This document shows, in pieces, positions 23,201 to 35,000 of a stretch of 64,000 nucleotides of DNA (position 1 is the first letter of the stretch; each line of letters starts with the position of its first letter). The notes under the pieces were generated by a model. The model was not told where the DNA came from, did not search any database, and saw nothing but the letters and a program-made list of their open reading frames with translations. The stretch comes from Aplectana chamaeleonis. Lineage: Eukaryota > Nematoda > Chromadorea > Rhabditida > Cosmocercidae. The translations under genes were made by a program, and so were the position numbers. The stretch lies in the NCBI GenBank assembly GCA_029168955.1, contig JAPDOI010000381.1, positions 372,001 through 436,000 of the forward strand, in the 5' to 3' direction.

Positions 23201-26030
23201 GGAGTGCGCAGGACGCCGCAGAAAGTGTGCGGGGCCACAGTGGGAATGCGCAGGATGCCGCAGAAAATGTGCGGGACCATAGTGGGAGTGCGCAGGACGC
23301 CGCAGAAAGTGTGCGGGGCCACAGTGGGAATGCGCAGGACGCCGTATAAAATGTACGGAGCCCCAATGGGAGTGCGCAGGACGCCGCAGAAAGTGTGCGG
23401 GGCCACAGTGGGAATGCGCAGGATGCCGTAGAAAGTGTGCGGAGTCACAGTGGGAGTGCGCAGGACGCCGTGGAAAATGTGCGGGACCATAGTGGGAGTG
23501 CGCAGGACGCCGCAGAAAGTGTGCGGGGCCACAGTGGGAATGCGCAGGATGCCGTAGAAAGTGTGCGGAGTCACAGTGGGAGTGCTCAGGACGCCGAGGA
23601 AAATGTGCGGGCCCCCCAATGGGAGTGCGCAGGATGCCGCAGAAAATGTGCGGGACCATAGTGGGAGTGCGCAGGACGCCGCAGAAAGTGTGCGGGGCCA
23701 CAGTGGGAATGCGCAGGATGCCGTAGAAAGTGTGCGGAGTCACAGTGGGAGTGCGCAGGACGCCGCAGAAAGTGTGCGGGGCCACAGTGGGAATGCGCAG
23801 GATGCCGTAGAAAGTGTGCGGAGTCACAGTGGGAGTGCTCAGGACGCCGTGGAAAATGTACGGGACCCCAATGGGAGTGAGCTGGACGCCGTAGAAAATG
23901 TGCGGGCCCCCAATGGGAGTGCGCAAGATGCCACAGAAAGTGTGCGGGACCATAGTGGGAGTGCGCAGGACGCCGTATAAAATGTACCGGACCCCAGTGG
24001 GAATGCGCAGGACGCCGTGGAAATTGTACGGCACCCCAGTGGGAGTGCGCAGGATGCCGCAGAAAATGTGCAGGACCATAGTGGGAGTGCGCAGGACGCT
24101 GCAGAAAGTGTGCGGGACCCCAATGGGAGTGCGCAGGACGCCGCAGAAAGTGTGCGGGACCCCAGTGGGAGTGCGCAGGATGCCGCAGAAAGTGTGCGGA
24201 GCAGTGGGAGTGCGCAGGACGCCGTAGAAAGTGTGCGGGACCACAGTGGGAGTGCACAGGATGCCGTAGAATGAGTACGGGTCCCCAGTGGGAATGCGCG
24301 GGACGCCGCAGAAAGTGTGCGGGCCCCCAGTGGGAGTGCGCGGGATGCCGCAGAAAGTGTGCGGGACCTCAGTGGGAGTGCGCAGGACGCCGCAAAAAGT
24401 GTGCGGGACCCCAGTGGGAGTGCGCAGGACGCCGCAGAAAGTGTGCGGGGCCCAACAGGGAGTGCGCAGGATGCCGCAGAAAGTGTGCGGAGTCAGTGGG
24501 AGTGCGCAGGACGCCGTGGAAAATGTGCGGGACCCCAATGGGAGTGCGCAAGACGCCGCAGAAAGTGTGCGGGGCCACAGTGGGAGTGCGCAGGATGCCG
24601 CAGAAAATGTGCGGGACCATAGTGGGAGTGCGCAGGACGCCGTGGAAAATGTACGGGACCCCAATGGGAGTGCGCAGGACGCCGCAGAAAGTGTGCGGTA
24701 CCCCAGTGGGAGTGCGCAGGACGCCGTGGAAAATGTGCGGGCCCCCCAATGGGAGTGCGCAGGATGCCGCAGAAAATGTGCGGGACCATAGTGGGAATGC
24801 GCAGGATGCCGTAGAAAGTGTGCGGAGTCACAGTGGGAGTGCGCAGGACGCCGTGGAAAATGTACGGGACCCCAATGGGAGTGCGCAGGACGCCGCAGAA
24901 AGTGTGCGGGGCCACAGTGGGAATGCGCAGGATGCCGTAGAAAGTGTGCGGAGTCACAGTGGGAGTGCGCAGGACGCCGTAGAAAATGTACGGGCCGCCC
25001 AATGGGAGTGCGCAAGATGCCACAGAAAGTGTGCGGGACCATAGTGGGAGTGCGCAGGACGCCGTATAAAATGTACCGGACCCCAGTGGGAATGCGCAGG
25101 ACGCCGTGGAAATTGTACGGCACCCCAGTGGGAGTGCGCAGGACGCCGCAGAAAGTGTGCGGTACCCCAGTGGGAGTGCGCAGGACGCCGTAGAAAGTGT
25201 GCGGGGCCACAGTGGGAGTGCTCAGGACGCCGCAGAAAGTGTGCGGGGCCACAGTGGGAGTGCGCAGGACGCCGCAGAAAGTATGCGGGACCCCAGTGGG
25301 AGTGGGCAGGATGCCGAAGAAAGTGTGCGGGACCCAGTGGGAGTGCGCAGGACGCCGTGGAAAATGTGCGGGACCCCAATGGGAGTGCGCAGGACGCCGC
25401 AGAAAGTGTGCGGGACCAGTGGGAGTGCGCAGGATGCCGCAGAAAGTGTGCGGGACCCAGTGGGAGTGCGCAGGACGCCGTGGAAAGTGTGCGGGACCCC
25501 AGTGGGAGTGCGCAGGACGCCGCAGAAAGTGTGCGGGACCCCAGTGGGAGTGCGCAGGACGCCGTAGGAAGTGTGCGGGACCCCAGTGGGAGTGCGCAGG
25601 ACGCCGCAGAAAGTGTGCGGGACCCCAGTGGGAGTGCGCAGGACGCCGTGGAAAGTGTTCCGGACCCCAGTGGGAGTGCGCAGGGCGCCGCAGAAAATGT
25701 GCGGGACCATAGTGGGAGTGCGCAGGACGCCGTGGAAAATGTACGGGACCCCAATGGGAGTGCGCAGGACGCCGCAGAAAGTGTGCGGGGCCACAGTGGG
25801 AATGCGCAGGATGCCCTAGAAAGTGTGCGGAGTCACAGTGGGAGTGTGCAGGACGCCGTGGAAAATGTGCGGACCCCCCAATGGGAGTGCGCAGGATGCC
25901 GCAGAAAATGTGCGGGACCATAGTGGGAGTGCGCAGGACGCCGTGTAAAATGTACGGGACCCCAATGGGAGTGCGCAGGACGCCGCGGAAAGTGTGCGGG
26001 GCCACAGTGGGAATGCGCAGGATGCCGTAG

Positions 26031-29000
26031 AAAGTGTGCGGAGTCACAGTGGGAGTGCGCAGGACGCCGCAGAAAGTGTGCGGTACCCCAGTGGGAGTGC
26101 GCAGGATGCCGCAGAAAATGTGCGGGACCATAGTGGGAGTGCGCAGGACGCCGTGGAAAATGTACGGGACCCCAATGGGAGTGCGCAGGACGCCGCAGAA
26201 AGTGTGCGGTACCCCAGTGGGAGTGCGCAGGATGCCGTAGAAAGTGTGCGGAGTCACAGTGGGAGTGCGCAGGACGCCGTGGAAAATGTACGGGACCCCA
26301 ATGGGAGTGCGCAGGACGCCGCAGAAAGTGTGCGGGGCCACAGTGGGAATGCGCAGGATGCCGTAGAAAGTGTGCGGAGTCACAGTGGGAGTGCGCAGGA
26401 CGCCGTGGAAAATGTGCGGGCCCCCCAATGGGAGTGCGCAGGATGCCGCAGAAAATGTGCGGGACCATAGTGGGAGTGCGCAGGACGCCGTGGAAAATGT
26501 ACGGGACCCCAATGGGAGTGCGCAGGACGCCGCAGAAAGTGTGCGGGGCCACAGTGGGAATGCGCAGGACGCCGTGGAAAATGTACGGGACCCCAATGGG
26601 AGTGCGCAGGACGCCGCAGAAAGTGTGCGGGGCCACAGTGGGAATGCGCAGGATGCCGTAGAAAGTGTGCGGAGTCACAGTGGGAGTGCGCAGGACGCCG
26701 TGGAAAATGTACGGGACCCCAATGGGAGTGCGCAGGACGCCGCAGAAAGTGTGCGGGGCCACAGTGGGAATGCGCAGGATGCCGTAGAAAGTGTGCGGAG
26801 TCACAGTGGGAGTGCTCAGGACGCCGAGGAAAATGTGCGGGCCCCCAATGGGAGTGCGCAGGATGCCGCAGAAAATGTGCGGGACCATAGTGGGAGTGCG
26901 CAGGACGCCGTAGAAAGTGTGCGGTACCCCAGTGTGAGTGCGCAGGACGCCGCAGAAAGTGTGCGGTACCCCAGTGGGAGTGCGCAGGACGCCGCAGAAA
27001 GTGTGCGGTACCCCAGTGGGAGTGCGCAGGACGCCGTGGAAAATGTGCGGGCCCCCCAATGGGAGTGCGCAGGATGCCGCAGAAAATGTGCGGGACCATA
27101 GTGGGAGTGCGCAGGATGCCGTAGAAAGTGTGCGGAGTCACAGTGGGAGTGCGCAGGACGCCGTGGAAAATGTACGGGACCCCAATGGGAGTGCGCAGGA
27201 CGCCGCAGAAAGTGTGCGGGGCCACAGTGGGAGTGCGCAGGACGCCGCAGAAAGTGTGCGGGGCCACAGTGGGAATGCGCAGGATGCCGTAGAAAGTGTG
27301 CGGAGTCACAGTGGGAGTGCGCAGGACGCCGTGGAAAATGTACGGGACCCCAATGGGAGTGCGCAGGATGCCGCAGAAAATGTGCGGGACCATAGTGGGA
27401 GTGCGCAGGACGCCGTGGAAAATGTACGGGACCCCAATGGGAGTGCGCAGGACGCCGCAGAAAGTGTGCGGGGCCACAGTGGGAATGCGCAGGATGCCGT
27501 AGAAAGTGTGCGGAGTCACAGTGGGAGTGCGCAGGACGCCGTGGAAAATGTGCGGGCCCCCCAATGGGAGTGCGCAGGACGCCGCAGAAAGTGTGCGGGG
27601 CCACAGTGGGAATGCGCAGGATGCCGTAGAAAGTGTGCGGAGTCACAGTGGGAGTGCGCAGGACGCCGTGGAAAATGTGCGGGGCCACAGTGGGAATGCG
27701 CAGGATGCCGTAGAAAGTGTGCGGAGTCACAGTGGGAGTGCGCAGGACGCCGTGGAAAATGTACGGGACCCCAATGGGAGTGCGCAGGACGCCGCAGAAA
27801 GTGTGCGGGGCCACAGTGGGAATGCGCAGGATGCCGTAGAAAGTGTGCGGAGTCACAGTGGGAGTGCGCAGGACGCCGTGGAAAATGTGCGGGCCCCCCA
27901 ATGGGAGTGCGCAGGATGCCGCAGAAAATGTGCGGGACCATAGTGGGAGTGCGCAGGACGCCGCAGAAAGTGTGCGGTACCCCAGTGGGAGTGCGCAGGA
28001 CGCCGTGGAAAATGTACGGGACCCCAATGGGAGTGCGCAGGACGCCGCAGAAAGTGTGCGGAGTCACAGTGGGAGTGCGCAGGACGCCGTGGAAAATGTA
28101 CGGGACCCCAATGGGAGTGCGCAGGACGCCGCAGAAAGTGTGCGGGACCATAGTGGGAGTGCGCAGGACGCCGCAGAAAGTGTGCTGTACCCCAGTGGGA
28201 GTGCGCAGGACGTCGTATAAAATGTACGGAGCCCCAATGGGAGTGCGCAGGACGCCGCAGAAAGTGTGCGGGGCCACAGTGGGAATGCGCAGGATGCCGT
28301 AGAAAGTGTGCGGAGTCACAGTGGGAGTGCGCAGGACGCCGTGGAAAATGTGCGGGCCCCCCAATGGGAGTGCGCAGGATGCCGCAGAAAATGTGCGGGA
28401 CCATAGTGGGAGTGCGCAGGACGCCGTGGAAAATGTACGGGACCCCAATGGGAGTGCGCAGGACGCCGCAGAAAGTGTGCGGGGCCACAGTGGGAATGCG
28501 CAGGATGCCGTAGAAAGTGTGCGGAGTCACAGTGGGAGTGCTCAGGACGCCGAGGAAAATGTGCGGGCCCCCCAATGGGAGTGCGCAGGATGCCGCAGAA
28601 AATGTGCGGGACCATAGTGGGAGTGCGCAGGACGCCGCAGAAAGTGTGCGGGGCCACAGTGGGAATGCGCAGGATGCCGTAGAAAGTGTGCGGAGTCACA
28701 GTGGGAGTGCGCAGGATGCCGCAGAAAATGTGCGGGACCATAGTGGGAATGCGCAGGACGCCGTGGAAAATGTACGGGACCCCAATGGGAGTGCGCAGGA
28801 CGCCGCAGAAAGTGTGCGGGACCATAGTGGGAGTGCGCAGGACGCCGCAGAAAGTGTGCGGGGCCACAGTGGGAATGCGCAGGAGTACGGAGCCCCAATG
28901 GGAGTGCGCAGGACGCCGCAGAAAGTGTGCGGGGCCACAGTGGGAATGCGCAGGATGCCGTAGAAAGTGTGCGGAGTCACAGTGGGAGTGCTCAGGACGC

Positions 29001-32000
29001 CGTATAAAATGTACGGAGTCACAGTGGGAGTGCGCAGGACGCCGTGGAAAATGTGCGGGCCCCCCAATGGGAGTGCGCAGGATGCCGCAGAAAATGTGCG
29101 GGACCATAGTGGGAGTGCGCAGGACGCCGCAGAAAGTGTGCGGGACCATAGTGGGAGTGCGCAGGACGCCGCAGAAAGTGTGCTGTACCCCAGTGGGAGT
29201 GCGCAGGACGCCGCAGAAAGTGTGCGGTACCCCAGTGGGAGTGCGCAGGACGCCGTGGAAAATGTACGGGACCCCAATGGGAGTGCACAGGACGCCGCAG
29301 AAAGTGTGCGGGGCCACAGTGGGAATGCGCAGGACGCCGCAGAAAGTGTGCGGGGCCACAGTGGGAATGCGCAGGATGCCGTAGAAAGTGTGCGGAGTCA
29401 CAGTGGGAGTGCGCAGGACGCCGTGGAAAATGTACGGGACCCCAATGGGAGTGCGCAGGACGCCGCAGAAAGTGTGCGGAGTCACAGTGGGAGTGCGCAG
29501 GACGCCGTGGAAAATGTACGGGACCCCAATGGGAGTGCGCAGGACGCCGCAGAAAGTGTGCGGGGCCACAGTGGGAATGCGCAGGATGCCGTAGAAAGTG
29601 TGCGGAGTCACAGTGGGAGTGCGCAGGACGCCGTGGAAAATGTACGGGACCCCAATGGGAGTGCGCAGGACGCCGCAGAAAGTGTGCGGGGCCACAGTGG
29701 GAGTGCGCAGGATGCCGCAGAAAATGTGCGGGACCATAGTGGGAGTGCGCAGGACGCCGCAGAAAGTGTGCGGAGTCACAGTGGGAGTGCGCAGGACGCC
29801 GTGGAAAATGTACGGGACCCCAATGGGAGTGCGCAGGACGCCGCAGAAAGTGTGCGGTACCCCAGTGGGAGTGCGCAGGACGCCGTGGAAAATGTACGGG
29901 ACCCCAATGGGAGTGCGCAGGATGCCGCAGAAAATGTGCGGGACCATAGTGGGAGTGCGCAGGACGCCGCAGAAAGTGTGCGGGACCATAGTGGGAGTGC
30001 GCAGGACGCCGTGGAAAATGTACGGGACCCCAATGGGAGTGCGCAGGACGCCGCAGAAAGTGTGCGGGGCCACAGTGGGAATGCGCAGGATGCCGTAGAA
30101 AGTGTGCGGAGTCACAGTGGGAGTGCGCAGGACGCCGTGGAAAATGTGCGGGCCCCCCAATGGGAGTGCGCAGGATGCCGCAGAAAATGTGCGGGACCAT
30201 AGTGGGAGTGCGCAGGACGCCGCAGAAAGTGTGCGGTACCCCAGTGGGAGTGCGCAGGACGCCGTGGAAAATGTGCGGGCCCCCCAATGGGAGTGCGCAG
30301 GATGCCGCAGAAAATGTGCGGGACCATAGTGGGAGTGCGCAGGACGCCGTGGAAAATGTACGGGACCCCAATGGGAGTGCGCAGGACGCCGCAGAAAGTG
30401 TGCGGGGCCACAGTGGGAATGCGCAGGATGCCGTAGAAAGTGTGCGGAGTCACAGTGGGAGTGCGCAGGACGCCGTGGAAAATGTACGGGACCCCAATGG
30501 GAGTGCGCAGGATGCCGCAGAAAATGTGCGGGACCATAGTGGGAGTGCGCAGGACGCCGTGGAAAATGTACGGGACCCCAATGGGAGTGCGCAGGACGCC
30601 GCAGAAAGTGTGCGGGGCCACAGTGGGAATGCGCAGGATGCCGTAGAAAGTGTGCGGAGTCACAGTGGGAGTGCGCAGGACGCCGTGGAAAATGTACGGG
30701 ACCCCAATGGGAGTGCGCAGGACGCCGCAGAAAGTGTGCGGTACCCCAGTGGGAGTGCGCAGGACGCCGTGGAAAATGTACGGGACCCCAATGGGAGTGC
30801 GCAGGACGCCGCAGAAAGTGTGCGGGGCCACAGTGGGAATGCGCAGGATGCCGTAGAAAGTGTGCGGGACCATAGTGGGAGTGCGCAGGACGCCGTGGAA
30901 AATGTACGGGACCCCAATGGGAGTGCGCAGGATGCCGCAGAAAATGTGCGGGACCATAGTGGGAGTGCGCAGGACGCCGTGGAAAATGTACGGGACCCCA
31001 ATGGGAGTGCGCAGGACGCCGCAGAAAGTGTGCGGGGCCACAGTGGGAATGCGCAGGATGCCGTAGAAAGTGTGCGGAGTCACAGTGGGAGTGCGCAGGA
31101 CGCCGTGGAAAATGTACGGGACCCCAATGGGAGTGCGCAGGACGCCGCAGAAAGTGTGCGGGGCCACAGTGGGAATGCGCAGGATGCCGTAGAAAGTGTG
31201 CGGGACCATAGTGGGAGTGCGCAGGACGCCGTGGAAAATGTACGGGACCCCAATGGGAGTGCGCAAGACGCCGCAGAAAGTGTGCGGGGCCACAGTGGGA
31301 GTGCGCAGGACGCCGTGGAAAATGTACGGGACCCCAATGGGAGTGCGCAGGACGCCGCAGAAAGTGTGCGGGCCACAGTGGGAATGCGCAGGATGCCGTA
31401 GAAAGTGTGCGGAGTCACAGTGGGAGTGCGCAGGACGCCGTGGAAAATGTGCGGGCCCCCCAATGGGAGTGCGCAGGACGCCGCAGAAAGTGTGCGGGGC
31501 CACAGTGGGAATGCGCAGGATGCCGTAGAAAGTGTGCGGAGTCACAGTGGGAGTGCTCATGACGCCGAGGAAAATGTGCGGGCCCCCCAATGGGAGTGCG
31601 CAGGACGCCGCAGAAAGTGTACGGTACCCCAGTGGGAGTGAGCTGGACGCCGTAGAAAATGTACGGGACCCCAGTGGGAGTGCGCAGGATGCCGCAGAAA
31701 GTGTACGGAGCCCCAATGGGAGTGCGTAGGACGCCGTAGAAAGTGTGCGGAGTCACAGTGGGAGTGCTCAGGACGCCGAGGAAAATGTGCGGGCCCCCCA
31801 ATGGGAGTGCGCAGGACGCCGCAGAAAGTGTGCGGGGCCCCAGTGGGAGTGCGCAGGACGCCGTGGAAATTGTACGGCACCCCAGTGGGAGTGCGCAGGA
31901 TGCCGCAGAAAATGTGCGGGACCATAGTGGGAGTGCGCAGGACGCCGCAGAAAGTGTGCGGTACCCCAGTGGGAGTGCGCAGGACGCCGTAGAAAATGTA

Positions 32001-35000
32001 CGGGCCGCCCAATGGGAGTGCGCAAGATGCCGCAGAAAATGTGCGGGACCATAGTGGGAGTGCGCAGGACGCCGTGGAAAATGTACGGGACCCCAATGGG
32101 AGTGCGCAGGACGCCGCAGAAAGTGTGCGGGGCCACAGTGGGAATGCGCAGGATGCCGTAGAAAGTGTGCGGAGTCACAGTGGGAGTGCGCAGGACGCCG
32201 TGGAAAATGTACGGGACCCCAATGGGAGTGCTCAGGACGCCGCAGAAAGTGTGCGGGACCATAGTGGGAGTGCGCAGGACGCCGCAGAAAGTGTGCTGTA
32301 CCCCAGTGGGAGTGCGCAGGACGCCGCAGAAAGTGTGCGGGGCCACAGTGGGAACGCGCAGGATGCCGTAGAAAGTGTGCGGGGTCACAGTGGGAGTGCG
32401 CAGGACGCCGTGGAAAATGTACGGGACCCCAATGGGAGTGCGCAGGACGCCGTGGAAAATGTACGGGACCCCAATGGGAGTGCGCAGGATGCCGCAGAAA
32501 GTGTGCGGGGCCACAGTGGGAATGCGCAGGATGCCGTGGAAAATGTACGGGACCCCAATGGGAGTGCGCAGGACGCCGCAGAAAGTGTGCGGGGCCACAG
32601 TGGGAATGCGCAGGATGCCGTAGAAAGTGTGCGGAGTCACAGTGGGAGTGCGCAGGACGCCGTGGAAAATGTACGGGACCCCAATGGGAGTGCGCAGGAC
32701 GCCGCAGAAAGTGTGCGGGGCCACAGTGGGAATGCGCAGGATGCCGTAGAAAGTGTGCGGAGTCACAGTGGGAGTGCGCAGGACGCCGTGGAAAATGTGC
32801 GGGCCCCCCAATGGGAGTGCGCAGGATGCCGCAGAAAATGTGCGGGACCATAGTGGGAGTGCGCAGGACGCCGTGGAAAATGTACGGGACCCCAATGGGA
32901 GTGCGCAGGACGCCGCAGAAAGTGTGCGGAGTCACAGTGGGAGTGCGCAGGACGCCGTGGAAAATGTGCGGGCCCCCCAATGGGAGTGCGCAGGATGCCG
33001 CAGAAAATGTGCGGGACCATAGTGGGAGTGCGCAGGACGCCGCAGAAAGTGTGCGGGGCCACAGTGGGAATGCGCAGGATGCCGTAGAAAGTGTGCGGAG
33101 TCACAGTGGGAGTGCTCAGGACGCCGAGGAAAATGTGCGGGACCATAGTGGGAGTGCGCAGGACGCCGTGGAAAATGTACGGGACCCCAATGGGAGTGCG
33201 CAGGACGCCGCAGAAAGTGTGCGGGGCCACAGTGGGAGTGCGCAGGACGCCGTGGAAAATGTACGGGACCCCAATGGGAGTGCGCAGGACGCCGCAGAAA
33301 GTGTGCGGGGCCACAGTGGGAATGCGCAGGATGCCGTAGAAAGTGTGCGGAGTCACAGTGGGAGTGCGCAGGACGCCGTGGAAAATGTGCGGGCCCCCCA
33401 ATGGGAGTGCGCAGGATGCCGCAGAAAATGTGCGGGACCATAGTGGGAGTGCGCAGGACGCCGCAGAAAGTGTGCGGTACCCCAGTGGGAGTGCGCAGGA
33501 CGCCGTGGAAAATGTGCGGGCCCCCCAATGGGAGTGCGCAGGATGCCGCAGAAAATGTGCGGGACCATAGTGGGAGTGCGCAGGACGCCGTGGAAAATGT
33601 ACGGGACCCCAATGGGAGTGCGCAGGACGCCGCAGAAAGTGTGCGGGGCCACAGTGGGAGTGCGCAGGATGCCGCAGAAAATGTGCGGGACCATAGTGGG
33701 AGTGCGCAGGACGCCGTGGAAAATGTACGGGACCCCAATGGGAGTGCGCAGGACGCCGCAGAAAGTGTGCGGGGCCACAGTGGGAATGCGCAGGATGCCG
33801 TAGAAAGTGTGCGGAGTCACAGTGGGAGTGCGCAGGACGCCGTGGAAAATGTACGGGACCCCAATGGGAGTGCGCAGGATGCCGCAGAAAATGTGCGGGA
33901 CCATAGTGGGAGTGCGCAGGACGCCGTGGAAAATGTACGGGACCCCAATGGGAGTGCGCAGGACGCCGCAGAAAGTGTGCGGAGTCACAGTGGGAGTGCG
34001 CAGGACGCCGTGGAAAATGTACGGGACCCCAATGGGAGTGCGCAGGATGCCGCAGAAAATGTGCGGGACCATAGTGGGAGTGCGCAGGACGCCGTGGAAA
34101 ATGTACGGGACCCCAATGGGAGTGCGCAGGACGCCGCAGAAAGTGTGCGGTACCCCAGTGGGAGTGCGCAGGACGCCGCAGAAAGTGTGCGGGACCATAG
34201 TGGGAGTGCGCAGGACGCCGTGGAAAATGTGCGGGCCCCCCAATGGGAGTGCGCAGGACGCCGCAGAAAGTGTGCGGGGCCACAGTGGGAATGCGCAGGA
34301 TGCCGTAGAAAGTGTGCGGAGTCACAGTGGGAGTGCGCAGGACGCCGTGGAAAATGTACGGGACCCCAATGGGAGTGCGCAGGACGCCGCAGAAAGTGTG
34401 CGGGGCCACAGTGGGAATGCGCAGGATGCCGTAGAAAGTGTGCGGAGTCACAGTGGGAGTGCGCAGGACGCCGTGGAAAATGTACGGGACCCCAATGGGA
34501 GTGCGCAGGATGCCGCAGAAAATGTGCGGGACCATAGTGGGAGTGCGCAGGACGCCGTGGAAAATGTACGGGACCCCAATGGGAGTGCGCAGGACGCCGC
34601 AGAAAGTGTGCGGGGCCACAGTGGGAATGCGCAGGATGCCGTAGAAAGTGTGCGGAGTCACAGTGGGAGTGCGCAGGACGCCGTGGAAAATGTACGGGAC
34701 CCCAATGGGAGTGCGCAGGATGCCGCAGAAAATGTGCGGGACCATAGTGGGAGTGCGCAGGACGCCGCAGAAAGTGTGCGGTACCCCAGTGGGAGTGCGC
34801 AGGATGCCGTAGAAAGTGTGCGGAGTAACAGTGGGAGTGCGCAGGATGCCGCAGAAAATGTGCGGGACCATAGTGGGAGTGCGCAGGACGCCGTGGAAAA
34901 TGTACGGGACCCCAATGGGAGTGCGCAGGACGCCGCAGAAAGTGTGCGGGGCCACAGTGGGAATGCGCAGGATGCCGTAGAAAGTGTGCGGAGTCACAGT

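Larger units (their letters stand above)
15111..26030 (+). repeat. Array A zone A2: transitional monomers with local bursts
   Basis: The variants that dominate zone A3 first become common here: GGGGCCACAGTGGGAATGCG, GGGACCATAGTGGGAGTGCG and the GTGGAAAATGT ending. They are interspersed with older unit types. Short local amplifications and segmental duplications are visible, for example at 15117-15493 and 19675-20560. Units ending CGTATAAAATGTACGG recur. The zone reads as the source region from which the A3 repeat was assembled, which is inference. Its limits are approximate. Confidence 0.7.

Noticed and set aside
19952..26596. 2214-codon minus-strand open frame as a giant repetitive protein gene
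   Set aside because: Overlapping frames on the same strand are also open for long distances, indels switch frames freely, and the frame is entirely satellite with no start context, signal peptide or non-repeat domain.
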